Positions 9,001 to 13,753 of a DNA stretch of 15,362 bases are shown piece after piece. The stretch spans positions 1-15,362 of the forward strand of contig JANBPT010001064.1 in the NCBI GenBank assembly GCA_027575765.1, read 5' to 3'. Made by a program: the position numbers and the translations under genes. The stretch is from Tieghemiomyces parasiticus. Taxonomy: Eukaryota > Kickxellomycota > Dimargaritomycetes > Dimargaritales > Dimargaritaceae. Position 1 is the first letter of the stretch, and every line of letters begins with the position of its first letter. Under the pieces are notes generated by a model. That model ran no database searches. It was given only the letters and a program-made list of their open reading frames with translations, and had not been told where the DNA came from.

Positions 9001-9227
9001 CCGAAAGCAACCTGTCCAACACCGGTGTAGCGGGACAGGAGGATGCCCCAGGCCACCTTACAGAGTCTGTCGGGGTGGAGGTTGGTTGCCAGGGGAGTCC
9101 CTACCGAAACCAGGCCGTAACCCGGCTCTGGGTGAACGGGCTTGACCAGGGGAACGGCAGTAGTGGAGGGAATGCTATCCGCATTGCGGGTAGGAGCCGG
9201 GCGATTAGGGTCGAGGACAGTCAGCAT
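1..9227 (-). CDS. Multimodular non-ribosomal peptide synthetase with E domains and a decayed internal A-T-C unit (3' partial)
   Basis: Assembly-line enzyme that activates amino acids as adenylates, loads them on phosphopantetheine carriers and condenses them into a peptide in the cytosol. The minus-strand frame is open for 3,075 codons from ATG 9225-9227 to the window edge with no stop and no need for an intron. Domain order by residue: half C (36-250), A1 (256-745), T1 (755-830, Ser793), E1 (848-1290), C2 (1318-1740, HHALVDGWS at 1451-1459), A remnant (1760-1850), dead T (1856-1932), dead C3 (1955-2385), A2 (2395-2856), T2 (2875-2947, Ser2911), E2 (from 2966, cut by the edge). The ATG is the first one after an in-frame TAA at 9255-9257. 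That TAA lies inside a TACTAAC motif followed by CAG, so a 5' intron and a different start are possible. No release domain is visible. The product cannot be named. The E domains predict D-residues. The family call is certain; the exact N-terminus is not. Confidence 0.96.
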   Translation of the reverse strand, partial: MLTVLDPNRPAPTRNADSIPSTTAVPLVKPVHPEPGYGLVSVGTPLATNLHPDRLCKVAWGILLSRYTGVGQVAFGHVQAPSPPLDPKLPANSLTVCGLRLDPGVKLALALGHPTSSSDHHLHHQEWPVQASDQGQLNTVLVSYTNLSSTQSRDRNPSSLDPNHRSSVSVEQDSLTTLATMTRAVLVISWQVVTGNLEVGLAFDRSQVAEEAVQELGRQFSIVVRALAEAVVHPKQLTHLTIADVAWVDEIERQRLLQFAGTISHPDAVNTPVHLLVGEWASRTPDGIALDQEGRTVTYAEFDRMTSALAQMLTRDHGARPEVRIALLLPKSIEFVIALFAVLKSGAAYVPIDPEYPEERIRYIVQDSAATLVLTTSTTQGLLGDFTCPTLRVNDQTLSMSAMNGVGPLPAAQHSQPTDLAYIVYTSGTTGQPKGVMVEHGNLANFATDPAYADDYGPGKRELLVLSLGFDGILWGLMKTLCGGGTAVIPGADLLVDLQSAHSAIVTPSFAARLNPGQYPQLALLVFGGERVTADLFAKWRGHCKLVNAYGPSEVTVASNALVLNDVNYISIGAPTVNSLCYIVDDNLRLVPVGAPGQLVLGGFGVARGYCNRPELTAQRFISNPFGPGRVYLTGDQARWLPNGHVDVLGRMDHQVKLRGFRIELEEIEAVASSFPAVQLAVASVQNHCLALFVEPQSVDTVALLDHLRSRLAKFMIPDHVVPVACLPLTVNGKVDRRALPEVPAPLTNPTDTIPQGCTALELRLREAWAQILQLPGDRIGTTDDFFRIGGDSISAILLVSKCRQLGYKATVPLIYECRQLHALAARLTPLATAASEENQHQVQDCVNLTPIQHWFLGLSFRNPHHFNQSFTLRVGPSITLGRIGHALVQLANHHDILRARLRLSEVGAWEQCIPTTEAIPSHISMTEATVNEVDYADFILKVQSSLHLTDGPVMAACLIHTGAEAEPARLFWTIHHALVDLVSWRVLIEDLQTLLTGGQLPPKTLSFQTWCSQLDDYARTLTADAWPVQSMTVDNRQLLPPPEVLDLVPTAARLSTSHEFDREFTTRLLLQLAPQWRVTPRDMLLATFARAYCQALGTTQVSFVMEGHGREPWSDAMDVSRTVGWFTALYPLVLDVPLGSSALTTLLHTKEAMQQIPVRGFPYSLLRHMPGADPAERAKLLAKTPERLDVQFNYFGRFGNAGAGTADSGAVGIEWDDRFGLHDFAPDEHVIFDLNPMPLVNQDRLRLVMEYNPRVYGTQWAEQLINLWREDLEHLAATPTASVQPLLTRFDAPLLQPTAQEFDTLLADLEERGMAASDVAAILPCTPMQGGLLVATLQDPSAYLVQAAIALSGEVVLSQLQQALASLTQRHSVLRTVFIPTVAPRGNGLAQVVLQHAPLAWSLAEAPLPSLTDFFNENRALGFDMTRPMVRVDVFPTERSNEYLLVLAMHHALVDGWSIPLLLRDLGHLYASPDMPGQLAPPSFNTVVEQVANQDQDKARAFWAEYLRGVQPTPAPMLSTELTGQHGFAEYHCTLDVDKSRLHDAAQQFGVTLSTLLKAAYALVLAQYLDRDDLVIGFVVSGRNLDVADIANVVGPCLSTVPLRFRLTDQPIGQWLQQLQADATGMIPFEHTSLAKVQAWCSPTPASPLFHVLGGFENFPQGSHQAGDMALELVRVHEFTEYPLTLDFVDGPHAVGVKCFYGRMYCSEANIVQLVRQVSSVLVKLTRATADTTITQVSHSLPDPTQNCPGRLITADGVQLSLAVLDHYLAKQGLPAPYSVSIHGGRIVTRISAPETACESFGPLLAGVNLPADLVPAAFISLEAYPHLSGASEGEVARLGEAYLRVSDTEGQGSSLDTVGRWLAVTCTDLLLGTGDGLPHGEDIWVSVLARPALFLQLEHRISQRFGVTLDSRNALACDDLAALTLVIKRSSPSPSPIRTPEGQSNDPKSELIRPMKATPYQAQVWLACQLSEDPGQFYHQAKLSIPHQLTHSDVQWVLDRFLSQVDWLRTVVRKEEGRLVAYLLSPKRLSSATHASVGSHSLRRDGLEAAGKVLVSTDMLAVLYQPEPPSLVVRMHQILAPEMLFQLLTEDLQLAFRAKHDGQVFDVSPSLAMGHTATVGRLPSDSSVRAYWTETMAEATADLKLPLDHPRTRVPTFSSACLRLDLAQEVIRGLSCPTEGNPVAPLGLWTAVVGSYLGRICGTDAVLVDILLNHSVCRGEPYIVFLGHLACPVRVPGAASASSLGDLSTALSQQLQRSVDHLTPDHDLHAGLPRPPAHPLWHPVRVGVAVDPTEWDAEAQSHPALWHDIIFRIRLFGPSPGMTLQYNPDLFDSATVERLAANLLYFCQVALTSSSPLTTVPLVCPAEEHLLLEELGRSPSEYDPSDTRTSIISLIRDSVQRSPHTVALESQLETVSYTEMNTRVETLARALQHRGIGVQDRVAVIVESRPATVMAMLALWLIRAVYISVDRALPEERQRFMVETAQCTHVLNLTDTDVSWTEALPGLALLWSNVNPNPEPIPHDLRPKDLAYIIFTSGTTGQPKGVMIRHANLTNLLLAPAAVVSPATGSRFLQAMAVGFDGFILTTLSPLSNSSTVVFNDGDIPTALATVETALLTPTVLGALDPHRYPNLTRISCAGEALPAEVAAIWGSQCEVWNMYGPAEVTVCSHSGLVQPGGPLTIGRPIAGSECYIVDGNDQLVPVGMVGEICIGGLGVGAGYVNRSDLNATKFISLPYSGGPIYRTGDLGRWLPNGEVECLGRRDDQVKLRGFRIELAEVRGALLSLDGVTEAYVLVNERNLVAFVCPNWLNETSVIASLRETLPTYMVPSHVLGLDHIPVTVNGKVDQRALIRLFSDHTLTSLSTGGQEPGALAQSDEAQVLWAAVADTLGLARIPVANHLPFLKLGGDSISAIQVSARCRQLDYRLPVPILLKSQPLSTVAAAMERLVQSMTSELAPVPHGVSFPLTPIQRWFFAQGFRNLSHFNQSFLLELTRPVSHNTLGRALLRVVNHHAVLRSQFCRGPTGQWSQTIPPPFSTLSSQVHEVTCMESELSQCCNRVQQSIDIHQGRNVAA
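3..332 (-). other. NRPS domain: start of epimerization domain E2 (cut by window edge)
   Basis: Residues 2966-3075. LTPIQRWFFAQGFRNLSHFN (2968-2987) and VVNHHAVLRSQF (3010-3021) are the start of an E domain and closely match E1 (LTPIQHWF, FRNPHHFNQSF, LANHHDILRARL). The DNA shares an exact 19-base stretch with E1 (258-276 and 6615-6633). The His motif and EGHGRE lie outside the window, so E rather than a related C subtype is inferred from the likeness to E1. Confidence 0.75.
387..605 (-). other. NRPS domain: thiolation (carrier) domain T2
   Basis: Residues ~2875-2947. LPFLKLGGDSISAIQVSARC (2902-2921) includes the attachment Ser2911. It closely resembles T1 and is intact, in contrast to the dead carrier between them. 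Confidence 0.92.
660..2045 (-). other. NRPS domain: adenylation domain A2
   Basis: Residues ~2395-2856. Core motifs: FTSGTTGQPKG (2537-2547), the FDG motif at 2582-2584, NMYGPAE (2660-2666), YRTGDLGRWLPNG (2744-2756), LGRRDDQVKLRGFRIEL (2761-2777) and NGKVDQRAL (2844-2852), with Lys2846. The early motif normally like LKAGGAYVPIDP is divergent (LWLIRAVYISVDR, 2461-2473). By manual alignment to GrsA the specificity code reads D-G-L-L-S-A-M-V-C-K. It differs clearly from A1, so a different substrate is likely; I cannot name it. Activity is probable because the ATP-binding and Lys motifs are intact. Confidence 0.9.
2073..3365 (-). pseudogene. Catalytically dead condensation domain C3 inside the NRPS
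   Basis: Residues ~1955-2385. The start TPYQAQVWLACQLSEDP (1960-1976) is of LCL type, which couples an L-donor, in contrast to C2. The domain is full length, with recognisable WLRTVV, YWTE, KLPLDHPR and LQYNPDLF segments. The active-site motif reads HQILAPE (2078-2084) where HHxxxDG is required: the second His, the Asp and the Gly are all replaced. The later GFxxNTLPLR motif is also eroded (GHLACPVRV, 2228-2236). It may survive as a structural spacer in front of A2. Confidence 0.82.
3432..3662 (-). pseudogene. Decayed thiolation domain inside the NRPS, no phosphopantetheine serine
   Basis: Residues ~1856-1932. The pattern of a carrier domain is kept: a first helix (VGRWLAVTCTDLLLG, 1860-1874), then GEDIW, then LQLEHRISQRFGVTL (1897-1911), and a last helix (DDLAALTLVI). 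Where GGDS should stand, the sequence is VLARP (1889-1893). Depending on the gap, the serine position is Arg1892 or Pro1893; no Ser follows in the motif. It cannot carry phosphopantetheine. Assignment comes from position after the A remnant and the flanking helix pattern. Confidence 0.68.
3678..3950 (-). pseudogene. Remnant of an adenylation domain inside the NRPS (C-terminal end only)
   Basis: Residues ~1760-1850, between C2 and a dead carrier domain, exactly where an A domain should be. About 90 residues align with the last part of an A-domain C-terminal subdomain: LPADLVPAAFISLEAYPHLSG (1811-1831) corresponds to the usual LPxYMVPxxFVxLxxLPLTxNG. The expected NGKVDR motif is replaced by GASEGEVARL, so the catalytic Lys is gone. 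Everything from the first core motif to the GRxDxQVKIRG motif is missing (about 400 residues). It cannot bind or activate an amino acid. The frame is preserved, so this is a decayed segment of a live gene and not a free pseudogene. Confidence 0.7.
4008..5276 (-). other. NRPS domain: condensation domain C2, D-donor type, intact
   Basis: Residues ~1318-1740. It opens with ILPCTPMQGGLLV (1323-1335), the start motif typical of DCL domains that take a D-configured donor, and it directly follows E1. The active site HHALVDGWS (1451-1459, catalytic His1452) is intact, as are the FWAEYL and VSGRNLD...NVVGPCLSTVPLR regions (1503-1605). Third codon positions are almost all G or C here (20 of 20 in the codons at 4503-4562). 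It is the only complete catalytic C domain in the window. Confidence 0.92.
5358..6686 (-). other. NRPS domain: epimerization domain E1
   Basis: Residues ~848-1290. It has the E-type motif set: LTPIQHWF (849-856), HHALVDLVSW (976-985, catalytic His977), EGHGRE (1107-1112), DVSRTVGWFTALYP (1119-1132), IPVRGFPYSLLR (1157-1168) and FNYFGRF (1193-1199). EGHGRE plus TVGWFT separates E from C domains. It should convert the T1-bound L-residue to D, and the next domain is a C domain of the type that follows E domains. Confidence 0.93.
6738..6965 (-). other. NRPS domain: thiolation (carrier) domain T1
   Basis: Residues ~755-830. DDFFRIGGDSISA (784-796) contains the phosphopantetheine attachment site Ser793. 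The helices around it (ELRLREAWAQIL before, VSKCRQLGYKATVPLIYE after) are typical. This carrier is intact and feeds E1. Confidence 0.93.
6993..8462 (-). other. NRPS domain: adenylation domain A1
   Basis: Residues ~256-745. Core motifs in order: VLKSGAAYVPIDP (342-354), YTSGTTGQPKG (425-435), the FDG motif at 464-466, NAYGPSE (548-554), YLTGDQARWL (632-641), GRMDHQVKLRGFRIEL (650-665) and NGKVDRRAL (732-740), with the catalytic Lys734. All residues needed for adenylation are present. By manual alignment to GrsA the specificity code reads D-G-W-I-V-G-A-V-A-K, with position 278 the least certain. I cannot assign a substrate. The leading Asp235 indicates an ordinary alpha-amino acid, and the pocket looks small and hydrophobic. 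Confidence 0.92.
8478..9122 (-). other. NRPS domain: N-terminally truncated condensation domain (C-terminal half only)
   Basis: Residues ~36-250. The stretch LCKVAWGILLSRYTG (55-69), followed by VAFGHV, matches the middle of C domains (usually close to llkaAWalvL.rYtg..dvvFG). Residues 138-235 then match the floor and C-terminal part, including NTVLVSYTN and a terminal amphipathic segment before the A domain. The N-terminal lobe with HHxxxDG is absent, so no condensation activity is expected. Partial C domains at the head of an initiation module are known in fungal NRPSs and may serve as a structural platform for A1. The missing half is not recognisable in any frame just upstream. Confidence 0.75.
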
Positions 9228-9239
9228 GGTTGCACAAGG

Positions 9240-9309
9240 CTGGTGGCGAGCGGGTTAGTATGGGATCGACGGGTGAGACAATAATGGTAGATATGATTGT
9301 GGTGCTCAC
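9240..9309 (-). other. Candidate 70-nt intron in the NRPS 5' leader
   Basis: On the minus strand, GTGAGC (9309-9304) is followed by the perfect branch-point sequence TACTAAC (9260-9254), then CAG ending at 9240, 13 nt before the ATG. The length is normal for a fungal intron. Both ends fall in phase 0 relative to the NRPS frame. Splicing would remove the in-frame TAA and could add a short leader, for example from ATG 9367-9369 (20 extra codons, then PCAT before the present Met). The upstream frame shows no C-domain likeness, so a leader intron or chance are both possible. Confidence 0.4.
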
Positions 9310-9343
9310 TAACAAAATTAGGAATGTAGAATTTTGGATTGAG

Positions 9344-9434
9344 AATCCGTATATAGACCAGAAGTGCATAGTGAAAGGCTTCAGGGGAACACTACCCTGG
9401 GCCAAGATATGCCTGGCTATATATATATCTTTTT
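9344..9434 (-). promoter_or_regulatory. TATA-like elements upstream of the NRPS
   Basis: Two AT-rich elements face the NRPS: TCTATATACGG (minus strand, around 9348-9358) about 120 nt before the ATG, and a run of TATATATATA (9418-9428) about 190 nt before it. The first would fit a start site close to 9320, just ahead of the candidate leader intron. Assignment rests on sequence and position only. Confidence 0.3.
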
Positions 9435-9599
9435 CAGAGGGTAGGGTCCATACCGTTGCCTGGCTCCCTGATGTGGCCGCTTATTTTACCGATTGTGTGC
9501 CTTACATAAGGGGGCCTGACGATCAAGGATATTGTTCTCCGGATTCCGTGATGCAGTCACGAATATGATCCCCTTGCAGGAATATCTACCGCGCTCCTG

Positions 9600-12500
9600 G
9601 TAACACCTTCACAACTACCTAGTTAGGTGTGCCTTATATCGCCCACACGGCAGTGAATCAGGGTCAACGTGGGGCAAAATGGCATAGCGGCGAGTCGGAA
9701 TATTATATCTGGATTGAATCGAAGAAAGAATGAACGCTTATTTACCGTCGTCTTAGTGCCACGACAATCATTTCTGGGCGATTAGACTGGTGTACATTCA
9801 TCGCATAAAAGAATTGAGAAAGCTTCTAGTGGAGAGAAATGCGGTCCTAAAGGCTAGTTAAGCAGGGGCCCCACCATGGCGGGGGGCTGTAGGGTAGTAG
9901 TGAGTGAGTGAGGAGAGTGAAATGAGGGCGCGAAACGGGGTGGCTGAGTGACAGGGGAGTCTATGTGGGTGGCGGTGGGGGATGGAACTAAAATGAATAA
10001 TAAGTAAGGTAATGAATAGGATGATGGGCCTGCAGCAAGGGGTGGCGCCATCCTTAAGTAGTGTGCAGTGCCCATGCATTACCCCTAGATTATGAAACTT
10101 AGCCCTACCCGTATGCGCAAATATATCGATTTCGTACTTGCCCTTGCATGCTATTTACACTTCAGCCACTAACCATACCCATTGAGTCCATCGTTGCGAT
10201 CAGGGTTTCGATGGCAAGCTTTAAGGATCAGCAGACCTTCTCTCGGCATTTCGGGTGTGTTCCCCTGTATCAGATATATGGCGCAAGGAAGGGTATGCAG
10301 CCCGAAGGAGGGGCGATTGGCGAGAAGGCAGAGGTTAAAAGTAGATATACCGATCTTCCACAATGGTTTGAGCTCTTTGAAGCCGACTCATGTTTATTTA
10401 AGGTTAATTCCGCCACTTCGTACCGCTTGGCAGGCTCAGCCTAGCCAGCTGTCGAAGCTGAATCAGAAGTCTTATGGTTAAAGCTTGCCATACTCCGATT
10501 ACCAGACGTCCACGGCCACCTTCAGTGTGGCGAATAGCGTACTATGCAGCCACTGTTTCACATCTCTAAACAGCCTGGTGGCGCGGTGGGTTAGACCAAG
10601 AGGACCGTTTGGAGGGGATGGAAGTGAGTTATCTCTGGAGCTGGTGATGTCAACTTAGGTGGCTGTGGCGCGATATGGTGGTGCATCATTGTGATAGAGC
10701 CACGGGGAGATGCTGGGCCAAACTTTGGCAATTCTGCGACAGAGCCTGGAACATGGACCTTACCCCACACCCTGCGTTCTGACCGGGGGAGAGCCTTGAC
10801 ACCAGGGGGGAGGGCCTGATCCTTAGGAGAAATTACCCACGTCGGACAATAATCAAACAAAAACTGCCAACATTGCGGTGGCTATAACATGGCCCTGGCG
10901 GGTCCGGGTTGAGACAGGTCCGGCTTTAGGGAACCACCCCTGGCGATTAGAGCCAGCAGGCAGGTGGAAAGAAGTCTGCCCCCCGAGTCCTGCCACCATT
11001 GACAATGGAGTCCGACTGGTGTCACTGGCCCCCATCAACTACTTTCAGGAAGTCGGTGGACAAATGTACCTGCTGGTGGCACGGATTTTAGGTAAGGGCG
11101 CGGGGGGCCCAGCAGTTGAGGTAGCTGCCAAACCCCAGGCCCCTGTGCAGGACATGACTCATGATCGTAGGGGAAGTGCGGAAGGTATGGGCCAGCCGCT
11201 CAGCTCCCTGTCTAGAGTTTTTTTTCTTATAGTCCCAGGACTATACCCCCGCCTGTATAGTCAACCACCGCTCTATGGCAGGCGGCTAAATCAGGGGTCA
11301 CCTTCAAGGATGTGGTTCCCCGTACTATAACGAGTTGACTACTCGTTGATGATGGTGAGGCAAGGGCCCGGTATAATCCAGTTTGATAGCCAGTTTATAA
11401 CAATATGTTGTCTGCCTTGTTGTCCCTGTAATAATAATGGTACATAAGGACCCGCGCATCACGGTGGGTATATGTGGGCAGTTGTGAGGGAAGGAGCTTC
11501 CGAAGCCAATACGGTGGAGTGGTAGAAAGATAATAAAATGATTTGCTGCAACGTGCGGAGCGGTCCGATTCCGCAGCTGTCTATACCGTGCGATCCTTCG
11601 CCTAAGTCACTCCTGGCTTTCATCTACGACACCAATACCTGGGGCCTCAAGCCATGCTTGTCGTGGAGATTACGATGTACCTTTATTATTTGCCCATATC
11701 TATTGCTTTGGATCTGATCGGACTGGGTGCGGAAGAAAATGAACCAGTGGTGGGCATTTTGGTGATGATCGGGCCTTTTACGCTGGTTGTCAGTGAACCA
11801 CTGCGTGCTATTACTAGGCAAGCAACTGCCTGGTAGAGTCTTTCCCCTATGGGATATTGGTTGCAGGCCCTAGGTCAAACGTAGTGTGAGTGAAATCGGG
11901 AGCATCAGAGTATGATTGTGTAGGTACCACTGAGTAGTGTTGGGTAGAGCTGGTGGTCCAGTGTAGGTCATATTCGCATCCAGCGGGTAGGTACCGCTTA
12001 GTCATCTTTTACCGACTGTTCTAAACGTTGGCGTCAGGCAACACTGGCGGTGCTGGATCATGACCATATATTTAACACCCGGCAAGGTTGACTACAGCAC
12101 ATTGAATGATGTAGCCCATTTTCATTCGAACCTATACCGACATGACCCAGCATACTTGTGGTTGTCCGCCTTTTTTTTACACCCCTCTCAACCCCCAATC
12201 CACACCCTGTTTAGATTAGTGAAAAGGCTACTTGGGTCCTCGGCTTGTATTGCCATTCCTGAGATTGTAAGTGGAAGTACGTTGGCTCAGACCAAATCGA
12301 GGCACTGGGTACTACCGGCCCTTGTCACGGCACAGTGCACAAATGGCCAACCCACTTCCACACGGTCTACAGTTATCCTCATAGCATACCCTCAGCTGGA
12401 CAGCCTATCAGTCAGCACCAATGGCCTGGAGGCGGGTACAGCTCAGATCCCGGTGTTGGCGGTACCCTAACTAACCGCCAGGGTGCTGGCCAGGGTCGGG

Positions 12501-13600
12501 CATACTTTCCCTAGGGCCGCAGCTACCAATCTCCGCTACCGCTTGAGAACACAGGCCACTTGTAATCGTAAGGGCCTCATGCACCTCACCAGCGACCAAC
12601 CCCGCCACTACCAGACTTGTTCATCGGCTGGGTCGCCATCGGACTTGACCAACGGCCAATGATAATCGACTGATAAGGCACTACACATGAGTAGTGTGGC
12701 TCGTTTCTCTAATTGCGACTCTCCGGCTACAGCCAGCCGCCGGTCATGACATTTCTCAAAGGGCTCGGTATCAACCTAGGACTGCCGGGGCAGCGGAGTA
12801 CCCATCATCTGTCGACTGATCTCTTCAGTGGGGGGGGGGGCACGAGCTAGCCTATCAGGGTACCAAGCCTTTGGGCACTGCACCCCTCACTAATCGCTAC
12901 GAGTAACGTGGGCATAAACCAGTGGTCCAAACCTGAATAGCAATGTCGGGTAAGTCTGACACGTTTCTCAGGGCGCCCTCGTTACGGTAATGGGACTGAG
13001 AAGTCTTTGACGGCCACAATAGCCTACACTTCTGCCTCGATTATAAGATGTCTACCGGCTCTACCCGCTGACGCTGACCGAATTGGCGGCGACTAGTATT
13101 TGGGGATACCAGATGGAGGCTGTGTGTTGCCAAGCACTTCCCGCTGGAGACCGTGGTGACCGCCTGATGATCAGGACCGTTGAGGGTTTAGCCTAGAGGT
13201 TATCGAAGTCATTTTTATAGAATGGATTGAAAGGAAAGGCCAAGTTGTCCAAGGGGATGGCCACCACTTGAAATGGTAGTTAGTTGCAATAAAACCTATT
13301 CGGACTTCTAAAACAGCATGTAGAACGGGTTGTATCGAACGACCCCTTAAATCCGACACTACTGGTCTTCATCTACAGGGCCAGAATGTGGGGCGTAAGA
13401 CTCATTGCTCCTTACCTTTTTCCACCATTTGTGCTCGATGCCCTATAACCGGACAGTAGATCACAGTCCTATTACATGGGAAGTCCGCGGGAAGCGGTTA
13501 AGGCTGAGGGAAGGGACTGGCAGTATTGGGCACTGAAGGCCTGGCTAATTAGCTCTATACGTGCCTACTGTCCAGATAGCCAGGGACCGACACTTTCGGA
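9600..13600. other. 4 kb intergenic stretch with no supported gene
   Basis: I find no gene here. All open frames are short (up to 150 codons, for example 10878-11330 and 12060-12470 on the plus strand) and encode low-information proteins without any motif I know. I see no tRNA promoter boxes in a proper arrangement, no rRNA and no recognisable transposase or terminal repeats. What can be noted: a G/A-rich, C-poor tract at about 9884-10030 containing GTGAGTGAGTGAG; an 18-bp palindrome at 11228-11245; a 7-bp hairpin at 11329-11347; a run of 11 G at 12830-12840; T runs at 11218-11225 and around 12171-12178. Base composition looks more balanced than in the two flanking genes. Confidence 0.6.
9884..10030. 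repeat. Low-complexity G/A-rich tract
   Basis: The plus strand has very little C for about 150 bases, with tandem GTGA units (around 9900-9913) and several G runs, and it sits next to a GC-rich inverted segment (GGGGCCCCACC...GGCGGGG, 9865-9885). Two overlapping minus-strand frames are open across it only because the strand is pyrimidine-rich. It could be a degenerate simple repeat. Confidence 0.45.
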
Positions 13601-13669
13601 GCCACTTTGGCCTGCTCAGTCGTCCCGTTCCTTACCCTCTTGCCAATATCGTCATATCGCCGCCGAACA

Positions 13670-13700
13670 CCCTACCCCTCATCCCCCTTTCCCTCCAATC
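13670..13700 (+). promoter_or_regulatory. Pyrimidine-rich tract upstream of SWP1
   Basis: About 30 bases of almost pure C/T (CCTACCCCTCATCCCCCTTT and on to CCAATCC) end some 55 nt before the SWP1 ATG. CT tracts directly upstream of the start are common in promoters of fungal housekeeping genes. A CCAAT sequence overlaps its end. No TATA box is evident. Confidence 0.35.
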
Positions 13701-13753
13701 CACTCGATGCCTCTGGGATAGATCCTGTTTAGTTTATTGTATAGTCCTACGTC

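Noticed and set aside
9310..9480. Upstream coding exon carrying the missing half of the first C domain
   Set aside because: The frame that would join by splicing is open only to 9480 and shows no C-domain residues.
9230..9568. Plus-strand open frame of 112 codons next to the NRPS start
   Set aside because: Overlaps the TATA-like and splice-like signals on the opposite strand and has no known likeness.
9938..9980. Possible G-quadruplex in the G-rich tract
   Set aside because: Only three G-runs are close enough; loops of 9 and 13 bases break the usual pattern.
10878..11330. Plus-strand open frame of 150 codons in the gap
   Set aside because: No motif, no typical composition, Pro/Gly-rich text that resembles chance translation; no promoter or neighbour support.
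12060..12470. Plus-strand open frame of 136 codons in the gap
   Set aside because: No recognisable domain, and mixed third codon positions unlike the real genes in this window.
13335..13343. GTTCGATAC on the minus strand, B-box-like
   Set aside because: No A-box at a suitable distance and no acceptor stem.
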